Virus record (IMG/VR): IMGVR_UViG_3300035703_000118
Location: 1-56,030 of that record
Origin: a virus
Length of the DNA stretch: 56,030 nt
Direction: 5' to 3' (one strand)
The notes under the pieces were generated by a model. The model searched no databases. It was not told the origin of the DNA and saw nothing but the letters and a program-made list of their open reading frames with translations. Each line of letters opens with the position of its first letter. The first letter of the stretch is position 1. Made by a program: the position numbers and the translations under genes. Positions 48,148 to 56,030 of this stretch are shown here, piece by piece.

Positions 48148-48576
48148 TCAGTCGGGACTTGCCTGTTTGGCGATGTAATCATAGTAGTCGTCACGAGTCG
48201 GCAATTCACTAACGGCCGAATCCGGCACGGCGCGCACAAACTCATATTCGCCGTCTTTCAAATCCTTCTTTTTCTTCTGACGCTCTTTACGGCGCTTAGA
48301 CAACTCTTTATCGGCATAACACACATAAGTGTCAACCTCAAAGCGAATTGCGCTATCGGGATTGCGACACAGCCAAACGGGGTTGCCGCACTTATCACAC
48401 ATCTCTGAATTGAGGCGCGAAAAAGCAACGGCAAACTTGTGATCCCATTCAGACCAATTAGAGTTAGGTTTCTTCAGCGCAAGAATGTGCGCGCTAGGCC
48501 GCAAGCCCAATTCGATTGCAGACTTCAGATGCTCCATGTAGCGTGCTCCTGGTTTTGAGGCCAGAAGCTGAATCAA
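48148..48576 (-). CDS. tail assembly chaperone, frameshift product part
   Basis: 142 residues from TTG 48576, but this frame is more likely reached by -1 frameshift from the upstream chaperone (see 48573-48579). It contains MCDKCGNPVWLCRNP, a Cys-rich site, and a lysine-rich stretch (SKRRKERQKKKKDLKDG). The fused form would correspond to the lambda G-T type protein binding tail tube and tape measure. Located directly before the tape measure gene. Confidence 0.75.
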   Translation of the reverse strand: MIQLLASKPGARYMEHLKSAIELGLRPSAHILALKKPNSNWSEWDHKFAVAFSRLNSEMCDKCGNPVWLCRNPDSAIRFEVDTYVCYADKELSKRRKERQKKKKDLKDGEYEFVRAVPDSAVSELPTRDDYYDYIAKQASPD

Positions 48577-48579
48577 AAA
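48573..48579 (-). other. putative -1 ribosomal frameshift site (T5 run at the stop)
   Basis: On the minus strand the upstream chaperone ends GAT TTT TGA. The five consecutive T allow the Phe tRNA on TTT to re-pair one base back, and the next codon is then TTG in the downstream frame. Such slippage makes the long chaperone. TTG initiation at 48576 is the alternative. Confidence 0.65.
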
Positions 48580-49223
48580 TCTGCGTCGATAGCCCCACGC
48601 AGGTAGTCGTCAGTGATTGACAACTTCAGGGCCATAGACCACAACTTGCCGAACTCAATGGTCGGCCATTTGTCGCGGAAATCAGCCACGTCCTCGTGCG
48701 TGAATCCGGCGTGCTGAATGTGGGCTGCAATAACGCGATCCTGGTAGAAGTCGTCGCGCTCCTCGGCAAACGTGGGGTCGTCGGGCGTGCCAGCCGGGGG
48801 CAGCGGGTAGTCTTTGCGCACATCGTTTCGGATGCGCTTGATGGCGCGCTTGCCCAAACCACGGAACTCGAACGTCACCGCAGAGGCTTCAATGGCCTCA
48901 CGCAGTTCAGCACCTTCGGCCTCCAGCGATTCCAGGCGGGGCTTCAGCGCCAGAATGCGTGCCTCGTATTCGGCATCCTCTTCGCTAATCTGACGAGCCG
49001 ATTCGGCCTTCAGCGTGCGCAGCGCCTCATTGTGCTTCTCAAACGCCAAGTTGATGCGCTTGTTCGGATACACGGTAACCGTGTCCGACACGTCAATGTC
49101 TTCGGCCAGAATCTTGCGCACGGCATCCGGGTCTGAGGCGAGGCGCTTTTTGATTTCTTCAGCGCCGCTAATGGCGCTTTCGATAATCTCGTTCTCGTTG
49201 ATGCCGTCGTTGTCCGTTGACAT
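48573..49223 (-). CDS. tail assembly chaperone
   Basis: 216 residues from ATG 49223, which follows a strong AGGAGG site; the in-frame start at 49253 lacks one. Acidic and helical (ESLEAEGAELREAIEAS), with a C-terminal region typical of tail chaperones (TIEFGKLWSMALKLS). It keeps the tape measure soluble while the tube assembles. It overlaps the next frame at a slippery T-run. A terminator upstream lowers its level relative to tail tube. Confidence 0.8.
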   Translation of the reverse strand: MSTDNDGINENEIIESAISGAEEIKKRLASDPDAVRKILAEDIDVSDTVTVYPNKRINLAFEKHNEALRTLKAESARQISEEDAEYEARILALKPRLESLEAEGAELREAIEASAVTFEFRGLGKRAIKRIRNDVRKDYPLPPAGTPDDPTFAEERDDFYQDRVIAAHIQHAGFTHEDVADFRDKWPTIEFGKLWSMALKLSITDDYLRGAIDADF

Positions 49224-49243
49224 TAATCCTCCTAAAAGACTTT

Positions 49244-49277
49244 GACCCGCCAACCCATTAAAGTTGGGCGGCGGGTC
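49244..49277. terminator. hairpin between tail tube and chaperone genes
   Basis: GACCCGCC (49244-49251) pairs with GGCGGGTC (49270-49277) and the stem extends inward through AACCC/GGGTT-type pairs with one bulge. On the minus strand AAAGTCTTTT follows. A partial terminator here would give much tail-tube but little chaperone message. Confidence 0.7.
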
Positions 49278-49299
49278 TTAGTCTAGCAGGTTTGCTGGT

Positions 49300-50055
49300 C
49301 TAGCTCACGGTTGCGGCAAGCACATCGGGCGTGCCCGAAGCGCCGTAACTCACGGTCACGTTGACCGGCCCGCCAGTGGCAACGGCGGTCACGACGCCGT
49401 GGTTGGAAACCGTCACGACCGCAGGGTTGGCGCTGACGTAGGTTGCACGCGAGCGGATTGACTTCCCATCGAGTGTGGGAAGAAGCACTAGGCGGTCACC
49501 CACCGCCATCGTGTCCGTCGCCGGGATGCCCAACACGGCAGAGCCGGAAGCGACCATCGTGTTCGTGTAGAGCAGACCTTGAGGCAGGAAGTTGACTTGG
49601 AACTTCGTGGACGTGTCACCCGAGGTCAAGTCAGCGGTGAACGAAACAGTAACCTTGTACACGCTGATGTTGTCAGCCGCAGCAAACACCTGAGTAGCGG
49701 GCTTCTCGGCAATGCGCGTGACTAGGTAGCCCGTCACGCCCGACGTGCGGAACGCCTCAAAAGCATCCACATACACCGAGTCGGTGGCCTGGTTGTTCTT
49801 GTCGCGGAAGAAGTCAAGCACGGCCTCATAGTTGCCCGAGCCACGGCTAACCGCGTTGCCCAGGTCGGTGAGTGCGCGGTCTTCAATGTCGTCAGAACCG
49901 GTGGAGCCAAGCGCATAATCTTCCCAAGCGATAGCACTTGACAGATCAAGGCCATCGTTGTTCAGTTCAGTTGCGCTAGGGAACTCAGGGTTGGTGAGGT
50001 CGGCTTCAAGAATCCACGCAACCTTCACGTATCCGTTAGCAGTTTGCTTAGCCAT
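49300..50055 (-). CDS. major tail protein 2 with C-terminal Ig-like domain
   Basis: 251 residues. Residues 1-170 match the neighbouring tail protein in pattern (NYEAVLDFFRDKNNQ; compare NYEAELDGFRNKTGT), followed by SVTGYLVTRI-like strands and FQVNFLPQGLLYTN. Residues about 175-251 form a BIG2/Ig-like domain (ATDTMAVGDRLVLLPTLDG, VVTAVATGGPVNVTVSYGA), which often decorates the outside of phage tails. Probably the tube subunit displaying surface domains. Confidence 0.8.
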   Translation of the reverse strand: MAKQTANGYVKVAWILEADLTNPEFPSATELNNDGLDLSSAIAWEDYALGSTGSDDIEDRALTDLGNAVSRGSGNYEAVLDFFRDKNNQATDSVYVDAFEAFRTSGVTGYLVTRIAEKPATQVFAAADNISVYKVTVSFTADLTSGDTSTKFQVNFLPQGLLYTNTMVASGSAVLGIPATDTMAVGDRLVLLPTLDGKSIRSRATYVSANPAVVTVSNHGVVTAVATGGPVNVTVSYGASGTPDVLAATVS

Positions 50056-50585
50056 TACGCGACCACGCTCACATTCGTGTAGATTTCGCCCTGCGGCTTA
50101 AACCGAGCGCCGAAGTAGGTAAGACCGCCATCTTCGGCAATGTCCGTGCCGTAGTCGGTCTCGAAAAGGAAGGCCGAGATGATGTCGTTTTCGGCAATGA
50201 CTTCGCCCTGCAACTTGTCCACGCGCTTGATGAGCCAGTATTCGCGGCCCACCCCGTTGAAGAGGTCGTAGAACGTGTTGTAGTAGGGGGTGTCAGTCGT
50301 GCCGGTCTTGTTGCGGAAACCGTCAAGCTCCGCCTCATAGTTGCGGTACGTCTGGGTCTCGACGCTTGCAATGTCGCACAAACTTTGCGTGTCGTCCGTT
50401 GCGGGGTCGGTCTCGTTCAGCGACTCGCCGCTGTCGTCCGTAATGGCGCACGAAATGTCGAGGATGAGGCCGTCAGCAACATCCAGTGCGATGTCGGCGG
50501 CGCTCGGCGCGCTCCAGTCGGTGCGGGCCTCCGGAAATGCGGCCCAGATTGAAATATGGCCCCTCAGTACCTTTTGCTCCGCCAT
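50055..50585 (-). CDS. major tail protein 1 (tube paralogue)
   Basis: 176 residues; shares NYEAELDGFRNKTG, YWLIKRVDK and FGARFKPQGEIYTN with the next gene, so the pair arose by duplication. It lacks the Ig-like domain. Two tandem tube genes could form a mixed tube, or one could be a tail-terminator-proximal ring. The start overlaps the upstream stop. Confidence 0.78.
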   Translation of the reverse strand: MAEQKVLRGHISIWAAFPEARTDWSAPSAADIALDVADGLILDISCAITDDSGESLNETDPATDDTQSLCDIASVETQTYRNYEAELDGFRNKTGTTDTPYYNTFYDLFNGVGREYWLIKRVDKLQGEVIAENDIISAFLFETDYGTDIAEDGGLTYFGARFKPQGEIYTNVSVVA

Positions 50586-50812
50586 TAGCCGCTTACCTCA
50601 TCAAAATCAGTCACAGGGGACTCCTTGGTAGTCTTGTCCTCCGCAGGAGCCTCGGACTTCTTGGGGTAGACCTTTTTGGCAATAACAACCTTGTCGGACT
50701 CTTCTTCGTCCTCAAAATACAGTTCGAGGTTTTTGCCGAGTTTCCGGTGCGAAATGATATTTAGGGGATAGTCCCTAATCACTCCGGTGACAGTGTTGAT
50801 TGCTAAAGGCAT
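50585..50812 (-). CDS. small tail-associated protein, 75 aa
   Basis: Begins with a short beta segment (PLAINTVTGVIRDYPLNIIS), then an acidic/basic tail (KSEAPAEDKTTKES) that is probably disordered. Small proteins of this sort commonly precede tail tube genes. Exact role unknown. Confidence 0.6.
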   Translation of the reverse strand: MPLAINTVTGVIRDYPLNIISHRKLGKNLELYFEDEEESDKVVIAKKVYPKKSEAPAEDKTTKESPVTDFDEVSG

Positions 50813-50838
50813 GAGTCCAGTTTACACCATGGGGTGTA

Positions 50839-51270
50839 TTATGCGTCGGTGAGATTAGCCCAGTACAAAAAGTAGACTTCACTAACGTACACTGTCGGTT
50901 TCGACTCAACGACTTGGCTGAACTGTCCCCCACCAATCAGCCGCAACGGCCCCGTATTATTCGACACCGAATATCCCGTGCCCACTTCGGCAATCTTGCC
51001 AGCGATTTCACGCGCCACCTTGCCGCTGGAAGCCACCGCACTCAAAACGACACGCTGGCTAGTGGGCTGCTTCTCCTCACCAGCCACACTCCGCCCCTGA
51101 GTGGTTGCAACCGGCGAACCAAAGTCGATAACGACATAGGGCACGAGGATGTTGTTCGTCCACGGCATGTCACCGGGTTCCGGGTAGCCATCTTCAAGCA
51201 CGTCTTGCGCAAGCTGAGTGCGGAAATATGCGGCCAGTGCTTCCTGGTCTGCGTAAGGGTTAACCGTCAT
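50839..51270 (-). CDS. tail terminator / tail completion protein
   Basis: 143 residues in the slot between the HK97-gp10-like protein and tail genes. Pattern of tail terminators: N-terminal helices (DQEALAAYFRTQLAQDVLED), then VPYVVIDFGSP, QRVVLSAVASSGKVAREIAG and a final strand VYVSEVYFLYW. Such a protein caps the tail tube at the head-proximal end. Confidence 0.68.
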   Translation of the reverse strand: MTVNPYADQEALAAYFRTQLAQDVLEDGYPEPGDMPWTNNILVPYVVIDFGSPVATTQGRSVAGEEKQPTSQRVVLSAVASSGKVAREIAGKIAEVGTGYSVSNNTGPLRLIGGGQFSQVVESKPTVYVSEVYFLYWANLTDA

Positions 51271-51692
51271 TTGCCGAACTCTGCTTTCATTCTCGCCATA
51301 AACTTTTCACGCACAACCACATATGAGTCGAGCAGGCTGCGCGCTTCAGGCACACCGTAGCCTTTTTCTTGAATCTCAAAGTATTCAAGAATCTCTTTCA
51401 GCCAGCCCCATCGGCCTACGATCAGGGTTTTTGACTCTTTTTTCGTGTCAGAAGAAATGGCTTTCATCATGTCGCCAGAATCGTTGCGTCCAGCACTATT
51501 ACCGATGTTACGCCCGAAGCGGTAGCGTCCATAAGGTGTGGTCGCTTTGTCAAGGAAGTCGCGTTGGATTTCTTCGCCCTCTTTTACGCTTTCATCAACG
51601 ATGGCAAAAGCCTTTAGCGGGATTTCACGCTTCCGTTTTTGCAACTCCGCGATAAGCGCCTGCGGGCTACCTTTCGTGTACTTGACTCCCAT
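51267..51692 (-). CDS. head-tail joining protein (HK97 gp10-like)
   Basis: 141 residues. The pattern VDESVKEGEEIQRDFLDKAT then TPYGRYRFGRNIGNSAGRND, and a C-terminal helix, is that of HK97 gp10/minor-capsid-type joining proteins. It lies between stopper and tail terminator genes. Coupled at both ends. Confidence 0.68.
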   Translation of the reverse strand: MGVKYTKGSPQALIAELQKRKREIPLKAFAIVDESVKEGEEIQRDFLDKATTPYGRYRFGRNIGNSAGRNDSGDMMKAISSDTKKESKTLIVGRWGWLKEILEYFEIQEKGYGVPEARSLLDSYVVVREKFMARMKAEFGK

Positions 51693-52114
51693 TAGACGAC
51701 ATTTTCTACGTTCACAGTCGCCTCAATGGTGGTCGTTGCGCGCCAAGACGAGTTGACTTCCGAATCCACCGCAAACAAGTAGCCAAGCAGTTCCGGGTTG
51801 CGCTCAGCAGCAGTCACACTAATCAGCCAGCCGCGCTTGATGCGCCCACTATACGAGTCACGAGGTATTTGCACTCGGATGCGAACTTCACCGCTAGGAT
51901 TACCGCCACCGCGCGTATCAACGGAAAGCCGCACGGGCTGCACGCGCGCCGGAATGCCCGAAGCCACCACGGACGAGCCGGTGTTGGTGTACTCGTTGGT
52001 GTCCACGTCAAAATCTGATGTAACGAGCGAAGGGTCAAGGATGCTCACCGTTGCGTTCATAAAAGTGGTGCTGACGTTGGCAATTTGGTCAGCCCAGACG
52101 ACCTGCTCTTTCAT
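51692..52114 (-). CDS. head-tail stopper-like protein (DUF6093-like)
   Basis: ATG 52114 overlaps the upstream stop as TGATG, giving 140 residues; a longer reading from 52180 would overlap the upstream gene by 67 bases and is rejected. Beta-rich (TVSILDPSLVTSDFDVDTNE, IPARVQPVRLSVDTRGG), with the pattern of the actinophage head-tail stopper family. It would plug the head until tail docking. Confidence 0.68.
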   Translation of the reverse strand: MKEQVVWADQIANVSTTFMNATVSILDPSLVTSDFDVDTNEYTNTGSSVVASGIPARVQPVRLSVDTRGGGNPSGEVRIRVQIPRDSYSGRIKRGWLISVTAAERNPELLGYLFAVDSEVNSSWRATTTIEATVNVENVV

Positions 52115-52554
52115 CAGGGAATATACCCAATCGGCCAGGGCCAGCGCGTAATCGGCACCGGGCCAAGCTCGGGGGGCCACTCGTATTGCTTGCCCGTGTC
52201 AACAATCAGGAAACCCTCATCGCCTTCCGCATCTGCCGCCTCGCCTTGGGCAAACATCTGCCGCGCTTGTTCGCGGAACTGTTCGGCACGCTCACGCATG
52301 TCCACTTGCAGATCGTAGTCCTTGACAGTCTGCGCTTGGTCTGCGGCCTGTGTGGCGAGAGCATTGAGGGCCAAGCCTGCGGCGCGGTAGATGTTCGTGT
52401 TGAGCAGCAGGTAGCCGTCAATTTCGTCGTCACTGAAAAAGGCGTAGTTGCCGACACCCTGGTTGACCCCAGTGGCGTTAGTGTCGCCCACCAAAAGCCG
52501 GAACTTTCCGACATCGGTAGTGAAAACTGGGGGGAAGACGCCGGAAGTTGACAT
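52114..52554 (-). CDS. head-tail adaptor
   Basis: 146 residues. A start with LLVGDTNATGVNQG and FFSDDEIDGYLLLN is typical of head-tail connectors of the gp6/gp15 type (helical bundle). The middle helix (MRERAEQFREQARQMFAQGE) fits. First of the connector genes. Confidence 0.75.
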   Translation of the reverse strand: MSTSGVFPPVFTTDVGKFRLLVGDTNATGVNQGVGNYAFFSDDEIDGYLLLNTNIYRAAGLALNALATQAADQAQTVKDYDLQVDMRERAEQFREQARQMFAQGEAADAEGDEGFLIVDTGKQYEWPPELGPVPITRWPWPIGYIP

Positions 52555-52581
52555 GAGACTATTCTACAGCGTTGGCGATTC

Positions 52582-54059
52582 TTAGATAAAGGTGGTATTG
52601 ACCATCGCGCCAGCGGCAGTTGCCGTCGTGTCTGTATTTGCCGCCGCCCCTGTAATTGCCATAGCAATTCCCGTCGCAAAACGTTCACCCATTGGCCCGA
52701 AGTCGCTGATAAATACGGCACCTGCCAACACCGGAATAACAAGCACCGGCACCGCAGATGCAAGGGTTGGGGCCGTCGTCTGGTTATACAACTTTACGAA
52801 AATTGGCGATGCGGTTTGGTTGAAAATGGAGATGTTGTAAACCGTGCCAGCAGATGCCTTCAGAAATGAAGTATTCGTAGTCGTGGTGGTAATTGTGCGA
52901 GTAGTCGTTGGCGTTGCGGGCGTGTTCGTCGTCGTGCCCGCGCTAGTCAGCGAGCCACCAACCGTGAACGTGCCGGAACCCGTCACCGCGCCAACAATGT
53001 TCGACCCTGCCGCCAAGCGCGCGTCAAGCGTGTGCATGGAGGGGGCTTGACGCTGATCCTGAATGACCACATCTTGCCCCGCGAAGTTGGCAATCGTCAC
53101 AGAGCCAATAGTCCATGTGGTCGTAGAGGCTGGGTTGGTTGTACCGTTGACGCTGCGCAGTTGCAAGTAAAGGTTTTGGTCGTCGGGCACATTGACGGCA
53201 CGATAGGCGCGGTCGGTAATGTTGGGCGACGTTGCCGAAGTAACAACTTGATCGGATACGCGCGCACGGGCGTCATTGCCGCTAATGATGATCGCGTGGC
53301 CGGGGCTTACGGTCGTGTTGATGGTCAGGGTCGTGTCAGTGTCTTTCCATCCGTACCGTTGGTTGTTGTAGGTGGCGGCTGTTGCCGTGGTGCCGCTGTA
53401 CACAACTTGGTAGTACGACCAGCCGAACGCGCTGACGGTGCCCGTGCCCGCCGAGCCGCCCGCAATGGTCAGAGTAATGACGTTGCTGGCAATAGATGCG
53501 ATGGTGGCACGTTGCGACGGAAGGGTGCCCGTACCCGAATACCCGCCAACGGTGAATGCTTGACCCACGCTCATCTGAGTCGGAACCGAAGGTAGGGTTA
53601 CCGTCATTGATGTCGCGCTGGCAATTGTGGCCGCTAAAGCATCGCCCAAAACGTCAACAAGTTCGACAATGAAGCTCTGGTTGGCGATTCTCTGTGACAG
53701 GAAGCTCGCGCAACTAAGCCGGACGCCACCCGAGTAGGTTTCCAACCCCCGCAAAATAATTTCTTGGTTTGCGGTCGTACCTGTAGTGATAACTAGGTTC
53801 CCGCCACCCTGGCTGACACCGACACCCGCGCTACGAAAAACAATGCTGAGCATGTCCGTATCGACTGCGTTTGCGGCGACAACTTTGCTAAAGCCCAGTC
53901 GATGCTGGCGCTGGGGAACTGACTGAACCGGAACTGCGGTAGTGAACTCAGTGGGGATTGTGTCGGCTGCAATCAGCGGCGGCGTTTTAGCATCAATGGA
54001 CTCAACGGCAACCTCCGTGGCCGCACTTGAAGTTTCAAGATTCTGAAATACGGATGGCA

Positions 54060-54060
<1 letters not shown>
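52582..54060 (-). CDS. structural decoration / fibre-base protein, 492 aa
   Basis: A long beta-rich protein, Thr/Ser/Ala/Val-rich, with a Thr-only linker (TPTTTRTITTTTTNTS). Its last 95 residues (FLKASAGTVYNISIFNQTAS, PVFVKLYNQT-like, GFGPMGERFATG-like) form a distinct C-terminal domain of a type seen on phage structural proteins. It sits between the collagen-like fibre and the connectors. Likely on the virion surface; exact role unknown. Confidence 0.6.
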
Positions 54061-54744
<684 letters not shown>

Positions 54745-54752
<8 letters not shown>

Positions 54753-55089
54753 GAGTTACATCCTGAGTCCACACGGTGCGCCCTTGAAGGAAGGTGCGCT
54801 CAATGGGGCCATTGATGCCGCGCAAATCCATGAAGCCATCTGAGCCAAGAGACTGCGCTTGACCCGAAGTCATGGTTAGGATAATCACGCCATTGGCTTT
54901 GTCGCTCTGGTCAACCGTGAAGGCCACGAACTCTTCATCGCTACGGTTTTTGCGCCACTGTGCGCTAAACGTCCAAGCGGAAAGGTCTACCGGGTCACCT
55001 GCGGGTTCTGGCTCGGTGCGGAAACGGTATTCCAAATAAACGCTGTCGCCTGCGTAAATTGGGATGTCGCTAACGGTTGCCGGTGCCAT
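54745..55089 (-). CDS. virion-associated beta-sandwich protein, 114 aa
   Basis: Starts [20 protein letters not shown] and continues with [20 protein letters not shown], the pattern of small baseplate/fibre-anchor proteins that precede collagen-like genes in actinophages. All-beta with a few turns. Function by context only. Confidence 0.6.
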
Positions 55090-55132
55090 GAGAGCCTTTC
55101 GTTGCCTAGAAACAAGTTTATCAGGCGCAAAA

Positions 55133-55199
55133 GGCCCCCTCGGAATCTGCCCGAAAGGAGAAGGAGGGAAAAACTTTCGGGTGACTCTACGAGGGGGCC
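55133..55199. repeat. nested inverted repeats
   Basis: An outer pair GGCCCCCTCG (55133-55142) / CGAGGGGGCC (55190-55199) encloses an inner pair CCCGAAAG (55150-55157) / CTTTCGGG (55174-55181). Both are perfect, giving one long stepped hairpin. It lies upstream of the 55089 gene and may be a processing site, attenuator or protein-binding cruciform. Confidence 0.75.
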
Positions 55200-55242
55200 G
55201 CGAGCGGGAAGGGCACTCGCTTTATTACATCCTAGCACGCCA

Positions 55243-55276
55243 AAACGCCCTGGGATTTTCAGGCCCCAGGGCGTTT
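55243..55276. terminator. strong terminator after the head-fibre-like gene
   Basis: AAACGCCCTGGG (55243-55254) and CCCAGGGCGTTT (55265-55276) form a perfect 12-bp stem with a 10-base loop. It separates the head-fibre-like gene from the next structural genes. Confidence 0.85.
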
Positions 55277-55309
55277 AGCGTTACCTTGTCGGGTATAACC
55301 CTATTTGGA

Positions 55310-55525
55310 TCAGGAGAAGAAGGGGCTGGCCTTCAGTTCCGTTACCAAGGTATTCAGGTAGGTGCGAACAGCCGCGAGGTCAGCAAACGACCCCGGAACG
55401 GCAGTAAGCGCCTGAACCTGCGCAGTCGGAACCGGCAGGTTGCCCACGATAACCAACGGCTCAGGATCGTGCGTGGCCGGATTGGTTGCCGACTGCGTAA
55501 GCACGACGGGCTTGGGTGAAGTCAT
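55310..55525 (-). CDS. head-fibre-like small protein, 71 aa
   Basis: Pro/Thr/Val-rich N-terminus (KPVVLTQSATNPATHDPEP) followed by a C-terminal helix (SFADLAAVRTYLNTLVTELK) of the type that trimerises small head-fibre proteins. It follows the capsid and homing endonuclease genes and is ended by a strong terminator. Role inferred. Confidence 0.6.
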   Translation of the reverse strand: MTSPKPVVLTQSATNPATHDPEPLVIVGNLPVPTAQVQALTAVPGSFADLAAVRTYLNTLVTELKASPFFS

Positions 55526-55576
55526 GGTGTTGTCCTAACGTTAGGTGGTGCGACTAGTCGTTTCCAGTTTACCGCA

Positions 55577-56030
55577 TTACTCCACCCATTTGTATCGCTG
55601 CCCGGAAATCACCCTCCCGACCTGAGAGTTGGAAATGCCCAAAGCATTTGCTATCCGATACCTACCAAGCCCAGATCGAGACATTTGCCTAATAGTCAAA
55701 ACTTGCTCTTTGGTCAATTCGGCCTTTTTTTGAGCGTGCGAAATAACGGTTTTCGGCCTATCACTAGGCCAAGGGACGTGATTCCAGCGAGAGTTTGTTG
55801 CGATGGAAGATATAAGGCTCTTTGATACAAAAAACTGCTGGGCCAATACAACTTGCGATTCCCCATCCCAAATCCTTGCTTTGATTTCTAAAACCTGATC
55901 TTCGGTAAGCTTCGACTGGGTTTGCCCTGAGCCTCTGCGCAGCCTTTGCAGTCGCTCCTCTGCCGTCAACCTTACCTTTTCTTTTCGCGGGTATCGCTCT
56001 CTCATGGTCGCAATTCTCTTTGCTTCGGAC
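55577..56030 (-). CDS. GIY-YIG homing endonuclease, C-terminal part (gene continues at 1-492)
   Basis: Continuation of the endonuclease that starts at base 492 across the contig junction; bases 55904-56030 duplicate 1-127. An ATG at 56005 is internal, not the start. The part shown has two DNA-binding repeats, each with a helix-turn-helix: LTEDQVLEIKARIWDG...SQVVLAQQFFVSKSLI and LTKEQVLTIRQMSRSGLGRY...ALGISNSQVGRVISG, each ending in a W-containing strand. Paired repeats of this type give homing enzymes a long recognition site. Full length is 272 residues. Confidence 0.88.
   Translation of the reverse strand, partial: SEAKRIATMRERYPRKEKVRLTAEERLQRLRRGSGQTQSKLTEDQVLEIKARIWDGESQVVLAQQFFVSKSLISSIATNSRWNHVPWPSDRPKTVISHAQKKAELTKEQVLTIRQMSRSGLGRYRIANALGISNSQVGRVISGQRYKWVE
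55904..56030. repeat. 127-bp terminal direct repeat, right copy
   Basis: Identical to bases 1-127; see the left copy. One copy should be removed when the sequence is circularised. Confidence 0.95.

Noticed and set aside
51692-52180. Longer start of the head-tail stopper at 52180
   Set aside because: It would overlap the adaptor gene by 67 bases; ATG 52114 is coupled exactly to the upstream stop.

Overview
The window is a complete, circularly closed genome of a tailed phage (long-tailed siphovirus type) of an actinobacterial host. Its first 127 bases are repeated exactly as its last 127 bases, so the unique length is 55,903 bp and one gene, a GIY-YIG homing endonuclease, is cut by the contig ends. 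Three things point to an actinobacterial host: a WhiB-like iron-sulfur protein, a protein with a C-terminal LAETG sorting signal, and small overlapping cassettes typical of Microbacteriaceae phages. No integrase, excisionase or recognisable immunity repressor is visible, so a lytic lifestyle is inferred.

Layout. Two opposed transcription blocks diverge from a control region at about 9.73-10.32 kb and converge on a bidirectional terminator at 37.63-37.66 kb. The leftward (-) block starts with thirteen small unknown genes (9.7-6.9 kb). It continues through terminase small and large subunits, portal, protease-scaffold with a nested scaffold start, decoration protein and major capsid protein. It then crosses the contig junction through the homing endonuclease and a head-fibre-like gene, a collagen-like fibre, head-tail connectors, two tandem tail-tube paralogues, frameshifted tail chaperones, tape measure, minor tail proteins, an M23 endolysin, two holin-like membrane proteins and a metallophosphoesterase.

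The rightward (+) block (10.3-37.6 kb) is the early and replication arm. It opens with tiny cassettes, then a 0.73-kb non-coding AT/CTAG-rich stretch with direct repeats (candidate origin or control site), then three tandem coiled-coil/HTH paralogues. A long run of small genes follows, including a sliding-clamp-like protein, the LAETG surface protein and a duplicated array of small proteins flanking a DEAD/SNF2-type helicase. The replication and recombination core follows: ERF-like annealing protein, Cas4/RecB-like exonuclease, SSB-like protein, a 0.66-kb structured gap and a primase-helicase. The arm ends with a Mom-like DNA modification protein beside a Dam-like methylase, and a RuvC-like resolvase. 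No phage DNA polymerase was recognised, so the clamp and primase-helicase presumably work with the host replisome.

The least explained elements are the structured region before the primase-helicase gene, whose reading frame continues upstream past the first ATG to an in-frame TAG; the duplicated cassette array; the LAETG protein; the Mom-Dam pair; and the palindromes of the divergent control region.
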